A model generated the notes under the pieces. It saw nothing but the letters and a program-made list of their open reading frames with translations, was not told the DNA's origin and searched no databases. DNA of 64,000 nt from Ditylenchus dipsaci (Eukaryota > Nematoda > Chromadorea > Rhabditida > Anguinidae). The stretch is taken from positions 1-64,000 of the forward strand of contig SADC01000602.1 of assembly GCA_004194705.1 (NCBI GenBank), read 5' to 3'. The position numbers were made by a program, and so were the translations under genes. Below, piece after piece: positions 46,157-59,300 of the stretch (its first letter is position 1; every line of letters begins with the position of its first letter).

Positions 46157-46966
46157 ACAGACAGAAACAAGACAAGATCTTGGCCAAGATTTTGTCTTGT
46201 CTTGCCCCAATTTTGACTAAAAATTTTGTCTTGGGATCTTGCTTGGTCATTTCTAGAAATCTTGGTCTTGGTCTTGGTTTTATGGTCAATCTTGTATGCA
46301 AAATTTACAAAACACTCGACAACACATTTTATCGTTTTTAAGGCCCATAGCATACCTGAATTCTGTTTTTGGGCTTCGTACAAGATTAAAAAATGGCAGG
46401 AAAGGACAATTCCGTCCCGCCCGCCGTCCCGAAATCCCGCCTGAACATTTTTCAACAATGTCCTGTCCCGGTGTCCCGTCTGGAAAAGAGTTATACAAAT
46501 TTCGTCCCGTGTCGTCTCAAAAATGTCGAACTTGCATCTCTAATAAAACACACGTCAAGCAAATGAAAAGCACAAGATCAAGAACAGGGAAACATTATAA
46601 AACACTAGCCACAAATTTTGTTATAAAAATTGTCACCTGTTTGAAACTGTCAAAATTTTCTAAACAGTCAACTTTCGATGTAAGGAACCCTCGATTTAAC
46701 GAAACTCTTAATTAATCGAACTTTTTTCAACGCCTATTCTGCCTAAAATTTACTCTTAATTTAACAAAACTCTCGGTTTAACGAACACTTTTGCCGGTCC
46801 CCAAGGATTCATTAAGTCGAGAGTTGCCTGTATAAATCTTGGTTTTAAGCCAAAATCTTGGCCAAGATCTTGATTGCCCGTTTTCAAAAATCTTGCTCTT
46901 GGTCTTGGTCAAAATTTCAGCTAAAAATCTTGTCTTGGAATCTTGCTTGGTCCCCACTTTCTGTCT
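46157..46966. mobile_element. Inverted-repeat element with CTTGGTCTTGG steps
   Basis: Ends AGACAGAAACAAGACAAGAT and CTTGGTCCCCACTTTCTGTCT. Both halves repeat AAATCTTGGTCTTGG and GGCCAAGATCTTG. The interior includes a Tigger-like insertion (46668-46832: AACCCTCGATTTAACGAAAC to GAGAGTTGCCTGTA). The frames at 46226-46715 come from these repeats. Confidence 0.65.
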
Positions 46967-47396
46967 CTAACGAAAACACTCTTCATAAGATACGCTTTTC
47001 GGAAAATTTAGCTGAATACGCTCTCCATAAGATACCTCTCCGGCCGATCCCCTAGGTGTATCTTATGGAGAGCGTCGACTGTATCATTTGTGTGATCCCC
47101 TGGGAGACCACTATTATTTTCACTCATCCAGTCTGTATCATGAACTAGCCTATTAAAAATTAGTTTATTGTGTGATTTTCCATAAAATATATATGTTCAG
47201 CCAAGGTTTTCTTTGCAAAATTTTAAAACATACACACATTATTTCTTTTCATTGTACAAATCATGAAGTCTGTAAAAGCAAAAAGAGGCTGTTTAGAGTC
47301 CACACTTATTGACTCTATAGTCTACTTTTAGGTCTTTTGAATGTAAATATACAGCAACAGCAGTATCACCTTGGTGGTTATGGCTGGGTCAGTTAT

Positions 47397-50300
47397 CTAA
47401 GTGGATGATGCCCAAATGCGAATGGTACCATCATCTGAGCCAGAAGCCAGCATTCCATGTTCTATAAATTCGAGTATATTTTACACTTTTTGAATAGCAA
47501 AACTAACGAGTCGGATTCCAACAAACAGCATTCACAGTTCCAGTGTGTCCTTTAAGATCTAAATTAATGGCTGTATTAGTGGAGTTCTGTTTGTAATAAG
47601 TGTTTTTGAATGGTTTTACAGCGAACTGGTTCCGACTTGTCCACGTTCCAAATCACCACATTTTCATCTATAATAAAAGTTAAAAACTACAGTTGAATTA
47701 AATCGTTTATAGATCAATTTATCATACTTTTACGGTTGCAAACAAGGCCTGAGGTGGCATTAAAAGAAGAGGTCAATTTCTCCCCTTTCGACCTCTGTAC
47801 ACCCAGAAAAAGGGGCGGATGAAACTTTTTATGAGGATTGAACAGAGATCTGGTGAAAAATAGGTACCTGTGTGACACAGGCTGTGTATCCTTTGCGAAT
47901 GTTTTAACGCTACCCCAAAGCAACTATTTTCTATATTCTCCAAGGAATGCAGATATCGTGAACAAGGGATAAAGTGATAATGCACAGTAATCGCCCAACA
48001 ACTCGCTTCCTCATGAGGTAGTTTTATGAAGTTTAGAAAATGAAATAGAGATCCTGACAGATGCATTAGATATGCTGACTTGGAAAAATCGGGAATGCCC
48101 CACTAAACATGTTTGTTTCCTAATTTTTTGGTCAAAATTTAGCCCTCTAAACATCTTGGATCTTGTTAAAGCCGGAATGACTAACGCAATTTTTTAAAAA
48201 AGATTTAGTCAATACATTTTGATTTTACGCTGGAAATAAGTCTAAAAGCTGACCTTCAGAGCCAGATGCTACAAAATTGTCCTTGCAACCGCCGAAAGAG
48301 CTTGTAATAACAAATTCTAAAAATTAAAAATACTGTTTAGTCCTAATAAATTGGATAAAGGCTTCAAGAATTACCGGAATGCATAGAGCCAAAGAAAGAG
48401 CGTATGAGGCTCTTGGTCTTCAAACACCACAATCGAATGCCCTCAGTTTTAGTAGTCACTAAACAGTGCTCTTCACTGTGGTCAACTGTGAAATACATGA
48501 TCTGGGATAGTTCCTGGATAAGTGTGGTCTCGTGCTGGCTGTCAAACTCATAGGACCGAATGCTAAAACAAAGTGACACTAAGATAGTAAAATTTATTTT
48601 TGTGGTTTTCATGATTTTTATCTAAGAATGTGGTTTTGATTGTAAAGGAGATTGTTTGAGCGCCCTTCCAGCAATAAGTGATGAAAAACAAGTTAGTGAT
48701 TGGTAGCCTTGATTTTGGTTCTGACCGCGAATTGACTGAAAACACCCAAATTTACCGATTGTGAGTATCAGCAGCCAGTACAGTCTTGCCGTCCTTTTTG
48801 CTGTAAATGCAACGGATCCGAAACCCTTCAAATTGTCTGAAACACAAAATTTATACGTCACAGACACGGCAATCTAAGATGTTTAATTGCATACCTAGTG
48901 GGTTCATTAGGTCTGTTCAGGTCCTAAAGTTACAAAAAATAACTGCAAGACTACTTCAAAAAGTTATAGTTAGCTTACATGGACGTGGAAATGGCCCCTT
49001 TGGTCACCTAAAAAAAAGAAAAAAAAATTCATTTATTTTTACATTTTTCAATACTGAAACACACATACCACAAGCACTGAAATGAAATGTTTTTTATTTT
49101 TTGCAAACATAGTCTGAATAATTTAACTGACAATCTGTGAGAATTGTCCTTGAAGAAGCAGACCACCGAGAAGCTGTCATTAGTGTTAGTCTTGTATTCC
49201 TTTATAAGTGAGCCATCCTGCACATTGTACACAAACACACCAGTCTGATTCTCTTCTGTGGATGTGATAGCCAGATACTTGGAATCTGAGCTCCAGGAAA
49301 CACCAGCTACGCCTACAAACAAAACAATTGTTATGTTCAACATGAAGTGCCTCCAAATAAACGTTTTTTCTGACTTTTGAGGGTGTATGCATGTTTTTGT
49401 GTCGTTGACTATATTTGGTCACAGGGGCATAGGCGCCTATTGGCGCCTTCATAGGTTTTCTAAATATTAATAGTTGCTAATCACTCACAAATCTGAAATT
49501 TGAGAGCGATCGGAATCGAACTTGCGCCAATAAACAGTTAGTACAAAATGCCACTTTTACGCAACTTACGTTGAATTGCGTGGGCAAACTCTGCTGCAGA
49601 TAGACTTTTTTCGCTGCGACAAATACTTTTTTGCAGCAAAAAAAGCCGATTTGGAGCGAAGAAAAATCTATTTGCAGCAACAATATTTACAGCAAAAAAA
49701 AAAAGACTTTTTCCAGCAGAAAAAAGCAAAAGTAAAAAGTGGTCAGTGAAAAATGGTTTTCAGAAGAGTAGACATATGTCTCTCTTGAAACGCGTATTTT
49801 CCGACGCTTCTTTGTTAAACGAAAGCTGACATTCTAGCAAACACGATGGTATTAGCAACAAAAATGATTTCAACCTCTACGACCCATTTTGGCCTTCGAA
49901 GTCAAAAAAGTGTTAACCACCTACCCACACATGCCAAATACTATATAACATTCTGAGTCAAAATCAGACCCCGAATTGACTGTAGAATGTCTTGCATATT
50001 ACACGAGAAATTTTACAGTTAATTTATCGAACTTATTATGAGTAATAATGAGTGGGTGGTCATGCTGAGTCTTGTTGAGAAAATAGTTAACGGCACAAAA
50101 AACTATCTTAACCATCTTCACTCTCCCTCTTTATTTGGAAGCTCAAATTCAACTCACCGTCACATCCACAGTAATGGCCAGACGCCTGTAGATGCAGATG
50201 CTGTGATTGTTGACCACTTGCCAGATTATAACCTCGTGACTTTTGGCACCGGAAGCTAAGTACTTGCCACAAGGCGAGAATTCCAGGCACCAAACTTCGG

Positions 50301-53300
50301 CCATGTGGTTATTTAGCACCTAAACTATGGTGTAATTACCGAAAAACTCAACTTTTCTGTGAAACCTGTGTGTTTTTAGAGGGAAAGTCACGGCTGTCTA
50401 CAACAAATATATTTATAGACTTTTATAAGCACTAAAATGTTTGTGAACTGACCACATTTGTGATCCTCAAGATACCCTTGGCATCATTTTTGTCTTGGCT
50501 TGAGGAAACATGTAAAGCACAGTTTTGTATTTGCTGCTCAGAGGCTAAAATGTAGATATTTATGGAGTTGTTGAATATTTTGAACAAAAGCTACCTTGGT
50601 TGAGCAACTCTTCCAACCGCTGAGGAGGTAGCATCAATGTAGGAGGTAGTACTGTAAAATTCGCCAATAAATTAAATTTCACTGACGCTCAGATTTTGTG
50701 TTCAAAATCATGGTGGATTTTTTTGGAAAAAAGTATGAAGGCCCTTTTCGGGAAATCCGATCTCTATTACTTGTAAAACTTTATTCGCCCTTTTTTAGGG
50801 TTAGGCTCAGGGTAGGCCAGCATATGTTAGCCAAAACTTAGAAATGTCTCACGCACTTTTTACGGGGTCTGGGACAAGTATTCGTAGTCAATTCATAGTT
50901 AATGAGAAAAGGAATATTCCATCGGCGACGGGTACACCCCGTTTGTGTCTAAAACCGTTTGTGTCTAAGGCCGTTTGTGTCTAAACCGTTTGTGTCTAAG
51001 CCGTTTGTGTCTAAACCGTTTGTGTCTAAACCGTTTGTGTCTAAGGCCGTTTGTGTCTAATTTTTTACATAACCTAATTCATTTGTATTGTGCACTCCTA
51101 CCCTCACCCTCACCTGAATTACGGTAAATAGACGTTTCGTCAATTTTTTATTCAAAAGTTGCTTTGGTCCCCCTTGTTGTTTTTTCGAAAAATTTTAGAA
51201 TGTGTCTGAACCACCCTAAACCACTCAAAACCACCTCAAGACACCCAAAACTTCCAAACCCAACTAAAAGTACCCAACACACTTAAAACCAACAAAAAAA
51301 ACACTCGAAACCATCCAAAACTACTCCAAACAAAATTCTGTGGGAATTTATATTTTCAAGTCAGAACCAACTAAGCCAAGTGGTCGTCCACTTGGATCAA
51401 AAATTTTTTTTCGTTTTTCAAGTTCCAAACTTTATTTTCTGGACTAATTTGGACATGCTGAATTTGGTTTGATATTGTTAGAATGCCGTTTTGTAGGGTA
51501 TTTTTGAGTTTCGGTATAATCGAGTTTTTGTAAAATCAATTATCTCCTAAAACCAAAAAAATACCCGACGAAACGCCATTTTACCACTATCAAACCATTC
51601 TCAGCATGCCCGAGTTGATCCAGAAAACAGGTTCTAATACCCAAAAATTCAAAAAAAAAAGTTGCTCCAAGTGGACGACCACCTGGTTAGGTTGGTTCAG
51701 ACAATAAAAAATTCTCAATGCCCGAATTTTAAAAGTATGGATCAATTCGTGTATGCACCAATACGGGATGTGGATTGATTCGCTTAACGCCCCAGAATAC
51801 CATTACATGAGTACCAGCACCAAAGTGGGACTATTCGGGAATAGCTGCCTGAGGACCATTATCTGAGTACCAACACCTGTGTGTTAGCCGACAATAAGGT
51901 GTCACTATATTGAAGGTGTCACAAAGTGTCACTATGTTAGGGGTTGACTGTGGTTTATGATGAAAAAAATCAATAAAAATAAATTAGGTTATCTAAAAAA
52001 TTAGACACAAACGGCCTTAGACACAAACGGTTTAGACACAAACGGTTTAGACACAAACGGCTTAGACACAAACGGTTTAGACACAAACGGCCTTAGACAC
52101 AAACGGTTTAGACACAAACGGTTTAGACACAAACGGCTTAGACACAAACGGTTTAGACACAAACGGCCTTAGACACAAACGGTTTAGACACAAACGGTTT
52201 AGACACAAACGGCTTAGACACAAACGGTTTAGACACAAACGGCCTTAGACACAAACGGTTTTAGACACAAACGTCCGTGTCCATCGGCGACGGGCATCAA
52301 AAATAAGTTTTTTTATAATAACCCGACAAAACCTTTAAAATTTAAATTAGTATCACCTTTATAGACAATTTTGAGCACAGCCTCATTATTAGAGTTTGAA
52401 TCCTCAATGGCACATCCATTTTCCTGGTTGCTGGTGGCTGCTGACCTGTCTGCATGCAAATACAGGTCATTCTTGAGGCAGTTTTGTCTGGCATATGAAT
52501 CAGCCATGAGCACAGCTGCCAAATGTGAAACATACAACAGTTAGAGGGGGGGGGCACAAAAGCATTTAACAAATAAAATAAACTTATATTCACAACGATC
52601 CCTGAATTCCTTGTGTTTGGGATATTCCACTTGCAACAGGCGCAGCGCTAAGAGAATCTGCAAAAAAACCGCTGTGGGAAATATTAGGTTTGCAACTATT
52701 AAAAACCAACTTCATCGTTGGCAATTAGAGCTTTAAACTTTTCCTCCAGCAGGAGCACCTAAATTAACGTAGGTGGTCAGCTTCAAATCTAGCGATTAAA
52801 AATAAAAATTGCCCAACCCGAATAGTGAGGTATTGTTTCTGCAAATGTTGGTTATTATTTTTGTAGGAAAGCTATTTGAATTTTTATGTTCCTTCGAACA
52901 TAGCTCATTAAGCCCACTTCACGTCTAGTTACCGTAATTCGAAAAAACCCTTTAATATATGACCCCCTCTAATATAACACCTTCCTGGAGGCAGGCTGGA
53001 AAGTATAAGATTCGGATCTTCTATTAGCGGAAGCACGGTATTCTTGTGAACTAGGAACAACAGGCGCCTATTGGCGCCTCTATCCTATTTTTAAATTTGA
53101 AAAATATCAATCCATCTCACACTCTGCTGGTTACCACTTTCTGCGTAACCCGTCTCTCCTGGCTACCCTTTTCCTGGGTACTCTTTTCCTGCCTTTAAAG
53201 TTCTCGCTCACTCTTCTCCCCCGATACTTTACTGGTGGTTTAGGGGGTATCCAGGTAGTTAAGTCCCCATTCTGGTTGTTTCCACGTGGTTCGGGCTCGG

Positions 53301-56300
53301 TCCTGGCCTGGTCCTGGTCACTGTCCTGGTGGTTCCGGCCTTATCTGGTGGTGTGAGCCATATCCTGGTGGTTCGAACCCGGTCCTGATGGTTTGGGTAC
53401 TTTGCTAGTGGTTCGGGACTTATCCTGTGGTTCGGGCCCCATCTTGGTGGTTTAGGCCTAACCTAAAGATTTATTTGTAAGAAGCACGGGCTTAGGGTAT
53501 TTAATAGTTGTTTTTCTTGAGAGGACCGGAATTGAACATGCGCCGACAAATAGTTTTCGTGTCGAGACAAATACCATTATTGCGAGAAAATTTCAAATTT
53601 TACAGTAAAAAGGTGTTCAATGAAAAATGGCTTTCATGAAAATGGGCATATGCCCCTCTTTAAATGCATAATTACAGACGATCTTTTTTTTTAACGAAAG
53701 TTGACATTCTGAGGAACACGATGAACTTACCCGCAAAAAGTATTTCCCCTTCTACGACCCATTTTGGGCCTTCGAAGTCAAAATAGCGTTACCCACCACC
53801 CACACATGCCAAATACTATATAGAGATTTCGAGAACAGTAATAGGAATCAGTAAATACTGAGTAACCTTCATGTTTCAACTGTATTTTTGATTATTTTTT
53901 TACTTGTCAATATTATTGCATGAGGTTGGGTACCCGGACTGAGAAACGGGTCTAAAAGACCCGGGTATCCGATAACTGGGTAAGGCTAGATTACTCGAAA
54001 CCATGCAACCTTCCTTTCAACTTCTAAAGTCTCAACTGTTGGGAGCATAGTTTTGGACATTAGCTGCATTTAAGAAAGTCATGTGCTTATTTGACAAGAA
54101 TTTACCTCGCTGATAGACGGCTTAAATTTGTCAATTATTTCTAGAGCCTTGTTCCAGGCACCGTGTAATATGTGTTCTTTTAGTCTAAAATGAAAAAGTA
54201 TTTATTTTTAAACATTTTATGCTTATATTAGTGCACCTGCATGCTTGTGCATTTTCAATTCTACACCCACTTTCTTCTACCAAGGCATCAGCAGTATCAC
54301 TGAAATAGTCAATTTAGTTAGGGTGTTTGGATAAAAAAATCTATTATTGCACGCTCTCAAAACACTACTACAGCCAACCCCGCTATAGTGAAACCCTCGA
54401 GACTATAGCGAGGTGTCACTATCATACTTGCACGAGCGGCGGCGCGTGCGGCGCCGGGGTGAGCGGCGCCGCTCACGGCGGTTAAAATTCATACTTTTGA
54501 GCGGCGCCGCTGACGGGGACTCTTATAGGGGGGCCGCCGCTGGCGCCGCCGCTCAGCTTTTTTATGCCGCCGCTGCAACAGACGACGCTACGGGCGCCGC
54601 TATTGTTTTGCATCGATGTTTACGCGAAAAACCTTTTCATCAAAATTTAAGCAAAGATAAAGTGAATATGTAGTAGAAAGTAAAATGCAAAATTTTTCTG
54701 CAGAAAAGCTACATATCCGTTAAAATTTTCAGCCGCCGCTAGGGCCGGCGCCGCTTATAGCTGCGCCGCTGCCGGCGCCACTGCCGCGCCGCCGATATAA
54801 ATATCAAGTCCGCCGCTGCCGCGAGTGGCGCCGCTGTTACACGGCCGCCGCTGCCGGTGCCGCTCTTTTCGCCGCCGCTCTAATTTGATTATTGACAGCC
54901 GCGCCTGCGCCGCTGGTTTTTTGGTCGCGTGCAAGTATGGTCACTATGGCGAAGGTTCCAATTTGGTCATTTTCTTTTAGCCAAAACCAAATTAGCCGAC
55001 ACCAAGGTGTCACTATAGCGGGGGTTGACTATACCGTATTTCTTCTAATAGGCCAGCAGTCTACAATAACCCGACACCCTACATTCTGAGAGTCTTTACC
55101 TCAAGGCAGAGTAAACATTTTGCAAAGCTGTATTTTGAATTTTCTTTACTCTCACGAGCTCTACCGATTTTGTTTGGTTTTTCACCCGAAAAACTCGACA
55201 TCGACCCAAAATTTTGAGACTTTTCGGTCGATTGAAAAAATAGCCTGACATGTCGGCCTATTAGACGAAATACGGTACATCATGTCTTAAAAAAACTTAA
55301 ACGCAGTTCTTCTGAAAAGTTAACTTAGTTACCGTATTTTCTCTAATTATAGACCCGTCTCTAATTATGGACCCGTCTTAATTATAGACCCCCTCCCTTA
55401 AGACGTTTTACCTAGATTACCATATTTTACTTAAAGGGAGTTCAGTTTATATAAGCATCGCCTATTCACAACTTTGATGTAGAAATGATTTTCACACGCT
55501 TGACTCCCCTGAAAAATGTGGTAAAATTTCTTGTGTGCATGGAGGTTGAAATATTATAAACCCGTCTCTAATTATACGGTGAGTAGACGTTTGGCTACAA
55601 ATGTAACATTTTTGGCGTTCTGCCCTATGTTCTGTTTAAGCCACTTAGGCTTATTTTTTCAGCCATTTTGTAGTTCGTAAGACATTTTTTTGGTCCCTAA
55701 GCCTAAACCTAAGCCTAAGGCCTAAGCCTAAGCCTAAGTAGGCCTAAGTGGCTAAAACAGAACATAGGGCAGAACGCCGAAAATGTTACATTTGTAGCCA
55801 AACGTCTATACCCCAATTATACAGCCCGCTCGAGGAGGAGGGGGGTTTAAAAATTATAGACCCGGGTCTATAATTAGAGAAAATACGGTAAGATGGGCAG
55901 ACCTTTTTTTTTAAATTTGATTTTTTGTAAAGGGCTTGGTCCCTTCTGTCGATCCGTTGCAAAAAACACGTGAATCAGCTGCAAAAACAATTTGCGCAAT
56001 AAAAATCTGGTCAGAATATATTAAGAAGGCTAAAAGTGACCACTGAAATTTGGGGGTGAGCGGCGCCGCTCACGGCGGTTAAAATTCATACTTTTGAGCG
56101 GCGCCGCTGACGGGGACTCTTATAGGGTGGCCATCACATCTCAGCCCCTATTTGATTTTGAGCAGATCTCAACGATTTTGGTGTCCCAACAAATCTAAAT
56201 ATGCCAAAACCTGCCTCATTCCCAAGTCGACGAGGTACTGACGATAAGGCGAACGGTTTGGCGCTGGCGTTCAGAAAGAACTTTGGGCATTGAGTGCTTC

Positions 56301-59300
56301 AACTGGTTGGATTGATCACTAAAATTTAATTTTTCGAACTTAAATATCTGAGAAGAGCAGTGTTTACCTTATGGCTGTAACTAATTTACCCCGCCAAATT
56401 ATTTTTACCCCGCCAAATTTGAATTTTGAGCGAAATACTCGTTTACCCCGCCAAATTACTGATTCACCCCGCCAAATTTGAATTTACCCCGCCAAATTTA
56501 AATTTTCGGTGAAATACTGCAGTAAATTTTGCGGGAATTCAGATTTTATAGTCAAAAATGACTTGGATCGCTCAAAATCCCACCCCGAGTGGCCAGAAGC
56601 CCCTGAAAGTTGGTTTTTTGGGGGTTTACTAAAGGGGGGGGGTAAACTTTTTGCGAAAGATCGATTGAGCGGATCAGATTTCGGGTCCGATGGGCTCAAT
56701 CGCTCAGGATTCCACCCTTAACCATTCTCAACCATCTTAAACCACCCTAAACCATCCCAAACTGCTCCAGACCAGTATCTAACTACCCTAAATCAGTGCT
56801 TAGGTTGGTTTAAGATAGTTGAGAATGGTTAAGGGTGGAATCCTGAGCGATTGAGCCCATCGGACCCGAAATCTGATCCGCTCAATCGATTTTTCGCAAA
56901 ACTTTACCCCCCCCCCTTTAGTAAACCCCAAAAACCAACTTTCAGGGGCTTCTGGCCACTCGGGGGTGGGATTTTGAGCGATCCAAGTCATTTTTGACTA
57001 TAAAATCTGAATTCCCGCAAAATTTACTGCAGTATTTCACCGAAAATTTAAATTTGGCGGGGTAAATTCAAATTTGGCGGGGTGAATCAGTAATTTGGCG
57101 GGGTAAACGAGTATTTCGCTCAAAATTCAAATTTGGCGGGGTAAAAAAATAATTTGGCGGGGTAAATCAGTAATTTGGCGGGGTAAAACAATTTGAGCCT
57201 TTACCTTATAGTGGTTCTACTGTGCCGTCCCATAGAGGCACAGGATGCAGAGCTTACATTAGGCACATTGCCAGTGCACAAATGTTGGGTGGCATCTTTG
57301 AGGGAGGCCTCCTTGATGCGTTGACCCACTGAACGACTGGGTACGCCGGAATTACTATTATTGTTACCCACACCCACTTGCATTCGCCTGAAATTGTTGG
57401 AGTTTGGAAGAAAAAAATGAGGTTAGATGTTTTTATAAAAATTTTAAAATGTTTGAGTGAGCAATTTGTGAAGCCATCTTAAGAGCAGTAAACCACCTGA
57501 AACGCTTCAATAGACTTTTCATTTAGTCAAGGGTCCATAAATTTTTTTTTCAAAAACTAAGATTTTTCGTTCAAAGGAGCATATTTTTCAAAAAAACTAA
57601 GATTTTCGGTACGAAAAAATCAGTCTCGAATAATTTTAGAATACCGTATTTCCTCTAATAGTAGCCACCCTCTAATAGTAGCCCGCCCCCTAGGAGGGGG
57701 GTTGAAAAATAGTGGCCCATGGGCTGCTATTAGAAAAAATACGGTAAATCAAAAAAAAACTAAGATTCGGGGTGCCGAAATAAGTAGAAGAGCTGATTTT
57801 TTGAGCTAATTTTTTTGAGAATTCTTTTCACTATTTTTATACCAATTTTTTTGTATAAAAATGATTAAAAGAGTGAATAAAAAATTTTTAGATTTTTCGA
57901 AGAAAATTTTTGTTGCAAAAAACAAGAGGGGCCTACCGAGACAAGTTTTTTAGGAGGGGTCCGACGTAGTTATCTTTCAAATCAAAAATTTTTTTCTCTC
58001 AGTTGTCTTATCTTTTCTCTGCTAGTTTATACCTTTTCTATCCCTTTATTGACAAGTTATTAGTGCGAGTAAGTATGATTTCCTGAAAAAATGATGCAAT
58101 GAAACAAAAGTACTGCCATACTACTTTTTCAATAATGACCTTTACACTTTGGATTTATTGCATTATATTTTGTGAAGTTTTACAGTCAATAAAAGCATGT
58201 CAGAAAGAAAAATTGACGCTACTCTTTTTTAACAACCGCCCCCCCCCCCAAGCTACTTTGATGTACCCCCCCCCCCAAATTTTTCGGTACCCAAAACCCA
58301 TACTTTTTTTTGAAAAACGAGTAACGCCGAAAAGTTGGTATATTACTTTGAATTTGGTCAAGAGCTAGGGTCTTTTAATTTAGGGACTCTGCAACCTTTT
58401 TTTTTCCCTAGAAACGTATACTAAAAAACTAAAAATGTCCAAAAATACCCTTTTAGAAAATACTAAAATCAGTTTTGAATTTGCGCTTTTTCAGCTTTAT
58501 TCTGCGGATTTGTCAATTATCAATAAAATTAAACAATAAAGCCAACTGAAAGCACCATTTGAATGATCCAAATCAGAGATGAGAAAAAAGACTCATGTGT
58601 TCCACTCCATCCCTAACACAACAGTCCACCTGACTAATCCTACAACAGCAGAAAACGTGTGACAAGTGCAATGAAAAATCCCTTGCAATTAACGCTGACT
58701 GTTCCTCACACTCCTAGCCGTAAATTCAAAAGACTGACTCAACAAAAAAATCGCATAAAAAAAGCTGAAAAATACCAGAATTCTAATTTCGGGCAAAATT
58801 TATTTTTACTTATTCGCATCATAATTTTTTTATAAATAACCACTTTTTTTAAATTTCGCAACTTTGTTCTATTTTTTATCGAGTGACTTGTGAACTAGAA
58901 CTTTGAAAATATAGCAGTGTAAGACCAAAGCCCGTGTGGTAAAACATATATTTGCAAAATCCACCAAAAAAAAATTTGCCAAAAAAGTCAACAGGGGCGA
59001 CCAAGACATAATTAGCGCTTCACTTTTTCACGATATATGTTAGAAAAGGGTTAAACATCTACACACCAAAATTTCTACTCCCATCAGAACTTTGCATTAG
59101 GGCTCTTAGTTTTGTAAAATTTAGTTTTGTTTATATCCCGATGAATAAACCAGTAAAAATTTATGAAATATTCGGACACCCTTCCACAAGAAAAATATGA
59201 TAAAAATGGGTAAAATAAAGTCTTTCGTCTCAATATTCTTCCATTATTATATTTTTAAGTTTGCATTAACACTCTCAGGTTCAATTCCGCCTGGCTGCAT

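Noticed and set aside
52000..52280. Regular short repeats with spacers as CRISPR
   Set aside because: Spacers are only 3-4 bases and drawn from three types. It is a minisatellite arm of a fold-back element.
56381..57187. Palindromes as chimeric long-read artefacts
   Set aside because: Arms differ by substitutions and indels, apices have unique DNA, and several palindromes have proper target duplications. Most are real, though each would benefit from read support.
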